This document shows, piece after piece, positions 37,084 to 48,966 of a stretch of 64,000 nt of DNA. How positions within the stretch are numbered: position 1 is the first letter of the stretch; every line of letters starts with the position of its first letter. Origin of the DNA: Mimachlamys varia (lineage: Eukaryota; Mollusca; Bivalvia; Pectinida; Pectinidae). The position numbers were made by a program, and so were the translations under genes. Location of the stretch: positions 3,300,701 through 3,364,700 of the forward strand of contig OX392541.1 in assembly GCA_947623455.1 (NCBI GenBank), written 5' to 3'. The notes below the pieces were generated by a model. That model searched no databases. It was not told the DNA's origin and saw only the letters and a list, made by a program, of their open reading frames with translations.

Positions 37084-39456
37084 ATGGGTAAAGATAATAC
37101 CTTCTACCACCGCCTGAGGCGTGCATTTCAAATGAGTGTTATCGGTAACATTGTGTTTGTGGTTACACTCGTAGTACTGTATATCGTCCGTCAGACACTC
37201 CGTGACCGGGATACACTGACAGGTGTCATCACTACACCCCGGAAAGACGCTCGGACAGACACCGCCGGACAGATGTGTCTGATCTGTGACTTCCGGGAAC
37301 AAGACCTAAATGACACATTGTATGAATTCATAGTAAAAACGGAAAACAACAATACATTCTGTTGTCTGCCACGCGATGATGACCTCCAAAATCTGATTCT
37401 TGAGGTAGGCCAACAAACTGAGGACACAAAAAATCATGTACATTGCTTATTTGTTATTTATTGAACAAGTTGGCATGCAAAATCAAGGTGAAAGAATGAT
37501 GAATAAAATATTTTTAAACTAATGATGTTTTAGCTCTCTCAGATAAAATGTCTTCATATTCAGCTTATTGGCATTGGCAATGCTTTCAAATAATTCAAAA
37601 ACTGAAAACGTATCGCTGAAATAAACACATTTTCTGTTGTAGTTGGTGGAACAAAACAAACATTCCTGGCATCCCAGTCAAGCCAATGGTAAGTATAATT
37701 ATTCTCCTGTTTCTCCACTTGGAACACCTGGACTTATTCTCTTGTACTTTTACAAGAGTCTTCATGTAAATCTTTCCTTTGTTCATATTGGGTTAATCGA
37801 TTATGAGTTTGGATTATGATTTCGTTAACGCTTCGGTATTCTCCTATTTATTTTTATAGTGGCTTACTATAGATATGTGCACATGCATTAACATCTTCTG
37901 TAAAATTGATTGACAAGATCATATACTGTGCAAAGTTTAAAACTTAACCTGTACCCTAGACTGGCTCCCGTCTCTAGAATAGTATACAGGCATTGAAAAA
38001 TAAATAGTCAAATAAATTTGATCACTTGGATGTCTGATTCTAAAAAAAACAAGGGGGAGATAAGCTAGTAGTAAAATAAAGTAGAGAAATTCTCTATAGA
38101 AATATAGGGGCTGGTAGCCAGTCTATCTGTACCCTTAAATAGTGCAGCTCCGTTGTTATCCAACATAAGGGGGAAAACTCAGAGAATACCAAAGCGTCAA
38201 CGAAACCATAATCCGAACTCAAAATCGATTAAATTATGGGCAAAATAGGAACAAAGGAAAGATTTACATGGAGACATCTCGTAAAAGCACAAGAGAATAA
38301 GGGCATTTTTCAACGTTAAAACATTTGAATTTAAATTTTAAAATCTAAATCACATAACGACTATTTATTCGAAAGAAGTGAGTGTTAGGCACGGATAAGT
38401 GATGTTTGTGATTGTCGTGTAATCAAAATGCTACATGTAACAACAAAACATAAACGAAACCTCAATGTTTCTGTCCTTTCAGCAATATCTGAGAAACTGC
38501 GATGGTGGATTGAGAGAAACTATGCAGCACACTTGTATCCGAAGTTCTTCTCCAATGGACAAAGTGAGTGTTTATGCTTCAAAATACTATATTATCTGAA
38601 CTGCTCAACTATAATTGGAAAAAAAAATTAGGACGAGAAAAGGTTTCAAATTTATTTTCATCCCTTGTATAAGCTTTATTTTTATTGGCCAAGTATACGT
38701 AACTTTTGGCAAAACTTGAAGCGAAAATCAAGCCTAATAACTTATCATATTTATAGACTTAATTAAGATTAACTGATATCAGCAATAGAATACCCAAGAT
38801 GAATTCTTTCACGGTTACCTGTACAGCAGCAGTTGGCCAGACCTGAATTATTTTTAATTCTTTGAATTTTTCTGTCAAGAGTCTCTTGTTAGTTACCGCT
38901 CCGGTTAACTTCGTTTTAGAATTGTTTTTATTTTTTTATCAACTGGATTTTTTTTCATAATTTTTCAGAAAATTACGTATATTGGGCCTTTAAATACTGT
39001 ATGGTTTTTTATTGTTTACAAGCTTTATCCTGGAGCCACGAGGGCAGCAAAACGTCATTTTCACGAAATCTGACTTTGATTGATGGAGAAAGGAAAATCA
39101 CGGTTCCACAGATAGCAGGAGCTGGATCGTACTTCGTCTACGCGCTACACACCTTCGATTTCAGCAAAGCAGCGACCAACAGGCCAGCACCCATAGGTGT
39201 CCACAACATCTATATGCAACGGTCAGGACTCATTAACGGGGCTCCAAAGCGTCTATGGACGGCAAAGTTCGGCGGCGAAAACACGTTGAAAAGGCAAACA
39301 AGTTTCCTATGTGGTGTTGTTCAAATGAACAAGCTGGACTCAGTTGAGTCTCAGGTTTGCTCGTTTGTAGCAGGGGAGAAATGCACAATGAAACACATTG
39401 ACAGATCTCCCTATGCTAACTTTTTTGGCATGTTTAAACTTGTCGACTTTTTCTGA
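37084..39456 (+). CDS. TNF-ligand-like type II membrane protein (gene D)
   Basis: Exons 37084-37404, 37643-37688, 38483-38563 and 39023-39456 join in phases 0, 1, 1 and predict 293 residues. The cytoplasmic tail is only ~16 residues. The membrane segment is about 17-35. Just outside are CLIC (65-68) and, 25 residues on, CC (93-94). A tiny 46-bp exon leads to LRWWIERNYAAHLY (128-141), where AAHL matches strand A of TNF domains. The last exon has TSFSRNLTL with a sequon, AGSYFVYALHTF as central strand, TSFLCGVVQMN, and NFFGMFKL near the end. Domain length, about 155 residues, fits the family. It is the first of four near-identical gene structures. Intron 2 carries two opposed retroelement modules. 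Confidence 0.88.
37700..37860 (+). repeat. Retroelement 3' module in gene D intron 2, + copy
   Basis: Begins within 25 bp of the exon 2 donor with CTTGGAACACCTGGACTTAT, and ends CTTCGGTATTCTCCTATTTA. A short deletion removes part of the TTTTGCCCC block. Confidence 0.75.
38175..38300 (-). repeat. Retroelement 3' module in gene D intron 2, - copy
   Basis: Inverted copy with GAGAATACCAAAGCGTCAAC and GATTTACATGGAGACATCTC in the same 794-bp intron as the + copy, so the intron transcript could fold back on itself. Confidence 0.78.
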
Positions 39457-41100
39457 CAACACATACTAACATTGCACTGGTGTATATTTCTACTAAAAAT
39501 GATTGCATATATAAAGATTCTTCAACGAAGTATTGAAAATAAAACTTTTATATGTTTTAAGATTTTTCACAATAACAGTATTAGTTTCATGTTTAATTAT
39601 GAGGTCAAACTTCTACAAATGTATTTATATTTCGAACAAAATGGTTGCTGCTTTGATATTTTGTTTGTCTCCAATTTTTTTATTAAATATTTCTGGAATA
39701 TATATTGAATTTATTATTTACATATAACAAGCATACATTATCTGTGTGAGGTATTGAAACATACCATTTCGCAGTTGTCATGTTTTTACTGTGTGTCGGT
39801 AGTTTTTCTGTGGGTACTCCGGCTTTCCTCCACCTTTCAAAACTAAGCACATCTTAAATGACCCTGGCTACTAATAGGACGTAAAACTAAATAAACGAAA
39901 CTAAACCAAACACCAAACGTTAATGTAAGTTCATGAAAATCTATTACACGAAATTAAATAAATCGCCTCAACAATTTACGTTTAAAATGACATCAATTCA
40001 AAACATCTAAAAATACAAATACAATTGTACTTAATAAACGTAATAGTTTGATAACACATTCAGGGGTTTCGCAGATGAAATGCGAGAAGAGAAATTTCTA
40101 GATTCACAGAATAAAAATATTCCATAATACGAATAAAATTAATAAACACAAACACATATACATGTACTTTCGCTATGATTGTTCTGTAGACTGAGGGCCT
40201 TTGATGATTTTCTTTATTTGTTTCAAATATCCGACAATACAAAAATATATTATCTATTTCATTTAATCGTTTGTATGTAGTTTTTACCGTTTTCGGGCTT
40301 ATCGAGTTCTTCATGCTAACCTGCTGCATCAACTCAAATTGATTAAAAATATAGACAATTTAATCTAGCCGTACACTTTTACTCTAAATGTGCAGCGATC
40401 ATATATTTATATCTGGCCGGTCATTGACCATGTGATATACAATAACGTCAAAACTGTCCAATTAAATAACAGTAAATACGTAACACATATAGCCAGTATA
40501 AAGTTAAACGAAGCCGAAATTAATTCGACAGATATTATGTTGTTTTTTGTTAAGAATTGAAATTTAAAAAAAATCAAATATCTGTGTTTATTAGATATGG
40601 TCTGACATACTGCAATTCTCATTGGCTAAAATCTGGTCACGTGGATGTCCATATTTTGTGTTATTATACCTCTATTATATAACACAGTCTGGGATTGGTC
40701 GAGAGCCGTCACGTGTCAGGGAGACTACACTTCATGTCTCCCTCGCGTGCATCATGTCCAATTTCTCATGTCTCCCTCATGCGGAGCCCCTCGCAGGATT
40801 CTCTAGATAGTTGTCGTTCGTTGTAATGAACTGTCCGAGGTGTTCCGATGAACAACATGGCAGACGACAGTCGTTTTCATAAAGCAGACGCCGATGAAAT
40901 CAACAATATTCTGCAGGCAAAGGATGTGAAAAACACAAAACATGCCTCAAAATGATAATACACAGTGACACTAAAAGATTAACCGAATTATATTTTCGTT
41001 TAAATTAAACTGTTTATTTCTACATATTGTTATTTAATAAATGTATTGTTTGTGAATCATATGAATACAGTCTTCATTGATGCTGTATTTCGGTATAATT
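39457..41100. other. Spacer after gene D, no gene seen
   Basis: AT-rich. At 40615-40800 is a more complex block (CATTGGCTAAAATCTGGTCA, CACGTG, and TATTATACCTCTATTATATA) of a kind seen in short dispersed elements. No coding frame is convincing. Confidence 0.4.
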
Positions 41101-41104
41101 AACA

Positions 41105-41184
41105 ATTTATTGCCCTGGTTGTACGGAGACAAGACGATTAGTTTAAACAAATCGTCATGTCTCTCTACAACCAGGGCAATAAAT
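41105..41184. repeat. Palindromic element, 80 bp
   Basis: ATTTATTGCCCTGGTTGTA and TACAACCAGGGCAATAAAT are exact inverse arms; the inner parts also pair (AGACAAGACGATTAGTTT with AAACAAATCGTCATGTCT, few mismatches). A hairpin-forming foldback element. Confidence 0.88.
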
Positions 41185-41371
41185 GTATGATATTAATCTG
41201 ATGTTTCTACTTTAAGAAACACCGAATAAATATAACATGTGTGACGTCATTATCATTGTGACGTTATAGTACCCTGTAAATGTCATGCTTTATCAAGACA
41301 GATACAATGCAATTTTAGTCTTTTGCAAACACGTTTCATATCTAATATAAAAATTAAGGACATTTGATTCG

Positions 41372-41475
41372 GTCTATATGGTATTATACCAACCTGATAG
41401 AATCTAAACTATTGACCTCGAGCTAATGCCCCTGGTCAATATTTGATTCTACCAGGTCGGTATAACACCACATTG
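41372..41475. repeat. Imperfect palindrome, about 100 bp
   Basis: GGTATTATACCAACCTGATA and ACCAGGTCGGTATAACACC are approximate inverse arms around TTGACCTCGAG and CTGGTCAATATT. Probably a short foldback element. Confidence 0.6.
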
Positions 41476-41629
41476 ACCTCAGCAAAGGTCCATAATTGAT
41501 ATCTAAGTTGAACCATAGATAGATAAACTTACTGTGTTATGCTAATGGGTATGTGACGGAGAAATTTTATTTTGCGCGTTATGAGGATATTTGTTTGTGC
41601 GAAAGGCTCGGTGACTGAAGTGACTGATT

Positions 41630-41995
41630 AGTTCTGGTCGATAATTTAGTTGCCGGGGTTTCTTGAAGCCTACATAGCAACATTTCATCTCATTTGAGGA
41701 GTGGCACAAGTACATAAAATACACATTTTCGTAGTACACGATTTTAAATTATACTAGTTCGCATTTACATCTAAATTCATAAAGTAAGGTGATTTTACGC
41801 ACCTGACCCTTTTGCTTCTACATTAGTTTAGAAATTTTGGATCCCCATCTTTTGGCCCCTAGCATCACTGAAGAGTCCTATGAGGACGAAACAGATGTAT
41901 TATGCAGTGTAATTCTTCTTTTTTCGGCATACCGTACACTGTGTCTTTTACTAAATTTCAGAGGTGGAGCATATGTGTGTTTAACGTCATCTTTC
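41630..41995 (+). mobile_element. Hammerhead-bearing repeat, copy at 41.6 kb
   Basis: Full family order: TCTCATTTGAGGAGTGGCAC, CACATTTTCGTAGTACACGA, TTTTACGCACCTGACCCTTT, ribozyme at 41862-41905, TTCGGCATACCGTACACTGT, and the terminal TGTTTAACGTCATCTTT. Confidence 0.78.
41862..41905 (+). ncRNA. Type I hammerhead ribozyme, core intact
   Basis: GCATCA, CTGAAGA, GTCC-TATGA-GGAC, GAAA, short stem III ACAG/ATGT (three pairs), cleavage-position A, then TTATGC (stem I with one mismatch). Core and stem II are complete. One of the best candidates here for residual activity. Confidence 0.78.
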
Positions 41996-41999
41996 ATGC

Positions 42000-43485
42000 A
42001 AAAGGGAACGCTGTTTTCATGTTGTACTATACGGCCAAGATGTGCATAGCCGATTTGTCGCTGTGACGCCTAAGAGATAGCATTTAGTTGTATACGCAAA
42101 CAGTTAAATCGTTAAGATGCAAGACGATTGAACCAGTCAAAATAGTAGTGTAGTACAAGCGTTGTAAGTAAAAAGTAAAATTAAAACTAAAAACAAACAA
42201 TTTAGCGAAATAAACCAAACACCTTTCGATTTTTTACGCCATCTTCCAGATAAGGTACGGTGCTACATCAATTAAACATTCATAGATAAACTTATTTAAA
42301 AAATATCTTACAGAAATATAACTGCAAATTTACAGGATTTTGATGCTAAACATGATTCAAACAAATTTCATTCACATACAAGATATAGAATGACGGTTTT
42401 AAATAATTCATGTCACTGATGAGGGAGAACCTAAATCGAATCGCATCACAAATCTACTTTTTTATTGTCAATCATTTCAGTAATTAATGCCTTCCTGTAA
42501 TGTTTACGTGTGAGGCATAACAAAACATCATGCAACATTTGTTTTGCCACAACAATTTGTTTTTTAGATTCCAAATATAATTAAAAACTGCATTGAAATG
42601 GATATAATTTGTTTACGATGTAAAAACGGCATGTACGGCCATTGTCTACAGCTTCTATTTTGGAGAAATTAACTTATACCTTCATATATAGAAAAACTAA
42701 TGTACATAACTGTTTCATATATAAGGGACGAGAAAGTGAAAAAAAAATTTACATTAATATTTAATGAATGGAACAGAACAAAGAGACAAATACATTAAGT
42801 TTGTGATGCATCATGCTTCATGATATAAAGGAGGAAAATATCGAAGCTGACTCCCTTCATTTTACTTCAAATACCTCAAAATTGGGTGAAAACTACAAAG
42901 AATACAAATAAAAATAACAAAATTGGAGGAAAATTTCTCTTACAAAAAAAAAAAAAAAAAAAACATTTTACATATACATTTTAACCATAACACTCTATCT
43001 ATTATGCAATAAGTCACTTATATGAACTTAATTATATCATTATAGCATACAGTTACAATTTGTTTCATACCTCCGGATCATAAATTAGACAATATCCAGT
43101 GCTAAACAGATCCTACAAAACACAATATGTCCCAACCTGATAATGAATATAAACATTGTGCACTATCAATCATGTTCATCATAATAATTAATTTAAATAA
43201 CTAAATTGAAGTTATACAAGTGTCATTTGACCATACTATTTATTAATTTAAAAAAAAACAACCAGCAGACGACACTGATAGAAATATGGCGGGAACTACT
43301 TCGGCCAAGCCAAGCCTTACACGATTGACCAAACTCACATAATGAACATATATGCATATGACATAAAAGCAAGCATCATAGATATATTCTGCAATGAAAC
43401 ACACACTTATTGTCAACACTTACTCCTTGGAGAGGCCCGTATTTCCAAAGCCAATAGCAGCGTCACGTGACAGCGATGTAGAAGA
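42000..43485. other. Gene-free AT-rich stretch
   Basis: No supported gene. A run of about 20 A residues ends near 42963. Confidence 0.4.
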
Positions 43486-43489
43486 GTAT

Positions 43490-43600
43490 GTGGTGTCCTT
43501 TATTTAAAATTAACAAGGGTATATACGATCGACTAGGTCAGCAACTCACTATTGACAACACATTGTCGATATACCTGAAAGTGAAATTACAAGTTTTGAA
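43490..43600 (-). mobile_element. RT scrap, - strand
   Basis: Reads on the - strand as a decayed form of the YIDDVLSI region (TATATACGATCGAC and TCGATATACCTGAAAGTGAA are its inverse landmarks, also seen at 7.7-7.8 kb). Confidence 0.65.
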
Positions 43601-43927
43601 TGACAAACCGTAATAATTAATATTTTAGCTTTTCAATGTACATGCTGTTTGCAATACACTTATGTTTCCCTGCTAAACCTATAGTCAAAATCCGTTACAA
43701 AAGTCCAAAACCTAGTTTAAATCAAAAACCTTGATAAAAGTAGCGCTTCCTAGTACACCTGTACTGATATCAGCTGTGGGTAACACATTATGCACACAAA
43801 AAGATAATGTTTAACATCTGTACGTAACATGGTACGTAGTACACGTTTATGTGGTAAGCAAAGGTATGACAATTCAAGTTTTTGTGTCAATGTTGAAAGT
43901 GTACAGATCTACCTTGGTACACATATA

Positions 43928-43936
43928 TATATAAAA
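43928..43936 (+). promoter_or_regulatory. TATA-like box upstream of gene E
   Basis: TATATAAAA lies 190 bp before the gene E start codon, with no acceptor in between, so a start site near 43960 and a ~165-base leader is plausible. The region is AT-rich and chance is possible. Confidence 0.35.
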
Positions 43937-44125
43937 ACATGTCGTGCTCTGCTATGTTGGCCATCGTATACCTAGAAATACACTATTTTTGGAACAGCCA
44001 GCCCACAGCTGATTGGGTAAACCAGTAGTTAGGATATTATCAACCTGTATGCGGTTTGTTGTACACTGAGCCCTACAAACCTCACTGACTTTATCAACAT
44101 TGACGATTAGTTGATCAAAACAAAC

Positions 44126-46650
44126 ATGGGTAAATGTTTTAAGGATGCAGATACAAAACGACGGATACTGAATCGTGCATTCTTCGTAAGTGTTGGTGGA
44201 AACGTTCTGTTGGTTGCAGTCTTAATAATACTGTTTATCATTCGACATGCGTTACGTGAACAGGAGTCTCTGGTGACAACAACAGCTATTCCGGCAGCTA
44301 GAGTTGGTGCACTGAAACAAACCGCAGGACAGATCTGTCTGCCGTGTGACTTCAAGGGAACGGGATCGGACGGCACTTTGTATGAATCCATACTCCAGAC
44401 AGACGATAACAACACTCTGTGCTGTCTCCGAAGGGATGATTCCCTTCAAAATCTGATACTCGAGGTAAAGTAATTTTCTCGGATTGTTTTCTAAACAGAA
44501 ATAATTCAATTGCGATATTCATATATTTATTGTTTATCACTAATTATTTACAGTCTACACTGATATTCACTCGATAACCATTGTACTGCAAACTAGAGTT
44601 ATTTTCCAGTAACTATACTTGAGAACGTGCACAGTTTCTATGACGTCAACAACAGTACATGTGGGCGGAGCTATGCAAATTATTCCGTTTGAATCACAAT
44701 TGTATGACGTCATTAACAATTGACATGGGCGGGGCTAGCTACGGCTTATGCACACTTCATGCTGTTACATTTTTTGAACTGTTTTCACGTTTGTAAGTTT
44801 TGAAATGAAATATATGTCTGCAGATGGGGCTAAATTGAAGAGAAAAGTTATGAACCATTTACAGGAAATACTGTAAATATAAGGATTAACCTTTGATTTT
44901 GTTTAGTTTATGAGATCATAAATCCAATGGAGCAGTCGGTAAATTTAACGTAAACGCTTCGCGTTTACGCAATTTACCTCGTGCTCCATTGGATTTATGA
45001 TCTCATAAACTAAACAAAATCAAAGGTTAATCCTTAAATAATAATAGCATGGATATATATATAGTCTATCTTCAATTGCAGCTCGAAGAAAACAACAGAC
45101 GGGATGGGTATTTCGAACATAGCAACAGTAAGTTGGTTTTAAAAATATACATTTTAAACATGATTATTCTATTTATATCACAGAAATCATACGTAAAACT
45201 GAATTGAAGACATTAATTTTTAGCCAATTTTGTTAATCTTAAAACGTCATGTTTCTTAGGGAATCCCGGGAATCTGAAATGGTGGAGAGAACGAAATCAT
45301 GCTGCCCACCTGTACGCAAATCCTGCCGCTATTGGTAAGATTAGCTATTCCTTACCCACCTAACACTAAGGGTAAGGTAAGCTTTTCTTATCACTCTGAT
45401 TTAAAGACAAGGATAAGCAATTCAATTATCTAACTCAAGTAGTACAGGTGAGCTATAATGTTCCTTTTCTTAATAATAAAATTGAGCCAAAAGATTCCTT
45501 ACTCAAATGAGTAAAAAAGAAAAGAAAAGATATCTGATTTGTTATTTAAATGGTAAAGGTGATTTATCAGATTTGCTACTCAAATAGTAAAGGTGATTGA
45601 TCAGTTTTGCTACTCAAATGGTAAAGGTGATTGATAAGATTTGCTACTCAAATGGTAAAGGTGAGTTATAAGATTTGTTACTCAAATGGTAAAGGTGAGT
45701 TATAAGATTTGCTGCTCAAATGGTAAAGGTGAGTTGTAAGATTTGCTACTCAAATGGTAAAGGTGATTGATCAGATTCTTTACTCAAATGGTGAATGTGA
45801 GTGATAAGATTTTTATTAAAAGGGTAAAGATGAAATATAATCGGTGGTATAAACACAAGAACTAATACAACCACATATTTGAAAATGACAGTTATGACAA
45901 TGCGTTCAGTTTATTATGTTATCATAGCAACACAAGCATACTGTGTATGATTCCAGAGAGCTAGCAAAAATAAAAGATAAAATATTAATCGTTTATTATG
46001 TTACATAAGTTTACTCTTACTTAGGCTTACTCTTCCGGAACACCTGGTCTTATTCTCTTGTGCTTTTACGAGAGTCTCCATGTAAAGCTTTCCTTTGTTA
46101 ATATTTTGCCCCTTGTTTAATCGATTTTGAGTTCGGATTATGGTTTTGTTGACGCTTTGGTATTCTCTGATTTTTTTTTTTTTTTGAAAGCATGTCTGAT
46201 TCGGTGTCTTTATTCCTAGCTATCAGATGGAGAGAACGAGGCAGTGAAACATCATTCTCACGAAACCTTACTCTGAGTGAAGATTGCCGCCGTTTGACCA
46301 TTCCAGACTTTTCTGCAGCAGGCATGTACTTTGTCTACTCTCTGTTCACCTTTGACTTCAGGAGCGAGGCCACTGAGGGACCGATAGGGATCCACAATGT
46401 CTTCCACCGCAGCTCATCCTTCATCAACAGTAAGGCCAAACCACTGCTGTGGACGTCCAAACTGGGAGGCAAAGACAGCAGGAGAAGACAGACCAGCTTC
46501 TTGTGTGGCGTTGTTTCTCTGAACGTGAAGGACTCAATTGAAACCGAAGCAGTTTCGATTGTAGCCGGGAGAGATCTCACTCTTAAACACATTGACAGGT
46601 TACCCTATTCTAACTTCTTTGGGATGTTCAAGTTGATTGACTTTTATTGA
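44126..46650 (+). CDS. TNF-ligand-like type II membrane protein (gene E)
   Basis: Exons 44126-44464, 45082-45127, 45260-45334 and 46220-46650 join in phases 0, 1, 1 and predict 296 residues. The start is AAACATGG. It is the closest relative of gene D: short tail, membrane segment about 19-39, CLPC (71-74), CC (99-100) with the same 25-residue spacing, a 46-bp exon 2, then LKWWRERNHAAHLY (134-147). The jelly roll has TSFSRNLTL, AGMYFVYSLFTFDF, TSFLCGVVSLN and SNFFGMFKLIDFY at the end. Intron 1 holds a perfect-looking 155-bp palindrome and a CRE/GC-box cluster; intron 3 holds a 34-bp satellite and a retroelement module that ends almost at the acceptor. Predicted cell-surface TNF-type ligand. 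Confidence 0.88.
44639..44736. promoter_or_regulatory. Duplicated CRE/GC-box cluster in gene E intron 1
   Basis: Two half-repeats about 64 bp apart each carry TGACGTCA (44641, 44705) followed by GGGCGG or GGGCGGGG (44663, 44727). The first also has the octamer ATGCAAAT (44673-44680). The order looks like an intronic enhancer or alternative promoter. Function is inferred only from motifs. Confidence 0.4.
44881..45035. repeat. 155-bp near-perfect palindrome in gene E intron 1
   Basis: Arms of about 72 bp, AAGGATTAACCTTTGATTTT outward to CCAATGGAGCA on the left, are matched inversely on the right with almost no mismatches around a GCTTCGC centre. The RNA would form a long hairpin just before the exon 2 acceptor (45081). 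Confidence 0.92.
45420..45840. repeat. 34-bp satellite in gene E intron 3
   Basis: About nine units of TACTCAAATGGTAAAGGTGA plus TTGATCAGATTTGC, most regular between 45530 and 45800. Confidence 0.88.
46020..46175 (+). repeat. Retroelement 3' module in gene E intron 3
   Basis: CTTACTCTTCCGGAACACCT through TTAATCGATTTTGAGT to TTTGGTATTCTCTGA, running straight into a T tract 45 bp before the exon 4 acceptor. Confidence 0.8.
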
Positions 46651-48966
46651 CTATACGTTTTGACATGAACACAACAGACCAGCTGCTATATCAACCAAAC
46701 TGAGAGATTAATTAAAACATTCAAACATACCTTATGTTGGTTTTCTGTTATTTTTTAGACAAGCATTAATTCATTTTATAAAATATATCTTTCTTAATTA
46801 TTGCCTTGCAGTGTATTATATAGCTATATCCCCAATACGTGTCCTACATCGAATTCATTCTTCGCAAATACATCTAAATTAATGAAAGGGGGTACTTTTG
46901 AAAATTACTATTGATTTAGACACAGGTTCACTAATGCGGTTTCCTTTTCTTTCCCTTTTTTACACTGGTACACTGTCACAAAATTTCATTCGATATCAAA
47001 TTATTAGATTGTTATCTGTTATTCATTTAACTGTTAACCTTATTTGAACCTTATATCTCTATCATTGTGTTAACTTTTCAATAAATAGAAATAATATATA
47101 AATAACTAAATAGATTGGTACATAAAATAATACGACTTAATTTACTTGAGAATCACCAATTGGACCTCGTGACTTTCACGTCTCATTTTAAATAATGTAA
47201 CTTTTTATCACCTTTTTACAAAAAGACTGTCCTACGAATCTGAAAAAGATGTATTTTTTTCAAATTGGCACATAGTTGGAAAAAACACACGAAGTGACCT
47301 TAGCTGTTGGTAGAACGTTGGACAACATAAAACCAAACCAAAACCTGAAATTGACTTCTCAAACAACGTGTATAATGATACTCTATACAGTATCACATGT
47401 GTTGATATCCAGAAGTTCGACGTGTACAATAGTGAAAGTGAAAGCACTGTCAAACGTAATGCCAGTATTTAAATCTTGGAATTTTGTTATATCTAACAAC
47501 GTAATCAAATAAACAATGGCTGAGTTTGAAATCCTTTTGTAGCCAAAATATGACGTGAGCCTATGCATTATAAGGATACTCATTTGTTAAAAGGAAGTCA
47601 TGAAATAACTGCGTCTGCGTCCGGTCTATTTATGAACAGTATTTCACTTAAGAGTCGAGGACTGAAAATTTCCATCCGAGGGTTATTTTCTAATTTGACA
47701 AAACCCTGCTGGCGGACTTCCAAGTTTCGATTTATTTAACACAATACACCGGAATTTGTGGATGATCTATTACATAAGCAATGTACCTGTATACAGTTTC
47801 ACACTATATAAAGAGAACTAGATCACCATATCAGAAATGTATTTGTTTATGTCTGTAATTGATCCAGTTATCATACTATACTCGGATTGCGTAAAAACAT
47901 TTCACTTATTGACATTTGCACATTAACATTAATAGCAAGGCATTACTATAGGATTGATAAATATTTGAAAAGGATTTTGAGGAGAACGTCAGTATTTATG
48001 TATTAAATCTTAAATTGTAAAGTGGGCTATTCTCACTTATTTTAAATTCCACATTTTTCATTGGAAGAAAATAAATTGACCAACCAAAACATCGATTACA
48101 TACTAACACATCACAGTTAACATTTAACATGTCGAGTAAATTAGAATGTAAATACAAGGAGACATTAAAGAATAAGTTATAACATTATCCTCGTTATACA
48201 TCAACGTCCATAAATAAGGCTATTTTCCTTTCATATTTCATAATATTTACATTTGCTCTGCATTTTGTCATTGACACAATGCTAAGAGATAGTTGCTGCC
48301 ATACGCCTATAACACCCAGTGCCTCAGATTAAAACAGCAGTTGATATTGTGATGTCATCAATCACTATTGTGCGTCATCAATCTCTATTGTGACGTCATT
48401 TTTGTCTACACTTGATTTGCTGTTCAAAATCGGTCCAAAGAAACTAAAAAAAGCACAATAGTTCTATCAATATATAAATATAAGTAATGGACATTTAAGC
48501 AGATAGTGTTACAGTCCTATAACACACATTGTTATTACTGGCAAACTTACATACCTCCCTCCCGGGCTTATTTAGTTTGTCATCAATAGCAATGTGTGTT
48601 ATAGAACTGCAACAATAGTTGCTAAAACATTCATTGCTCAATTGAATGAAATGCAATTTAGTCACTTTTTATCAGTTGAAATAGTATATGTTCAATCAAG
48701 CATTTATATGATATATAGGATTAATCTACATACGGTAAAACATTTTATAGTAACGCATAAAGACCCATGTGCATTATGTATACAGAAGTGAACCTTGATA
48801 TCAAAAGGCTATTAACGGCACAGTTCTCTCCCTTGATGCAATCAACATGGACTAATTTTAGAACCGCACGGGAATACCCAAAATAATAAATACTAAGAAA
48901 TGATAATGTTTCTGATAGTTGTAAAAATAAATACACGCCAAGGGATCACCATAAGCGTTAGAAGTG
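46651..48966. other. Spacer between genes E and F
   Basis: AT-rich. AATAAA near 47082 could end gene E transcripts. Several TGATGTCATCA/TGACGTCATT phrases lie at 48350-48400. No coding frame is supported. Confidence 0.4.
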
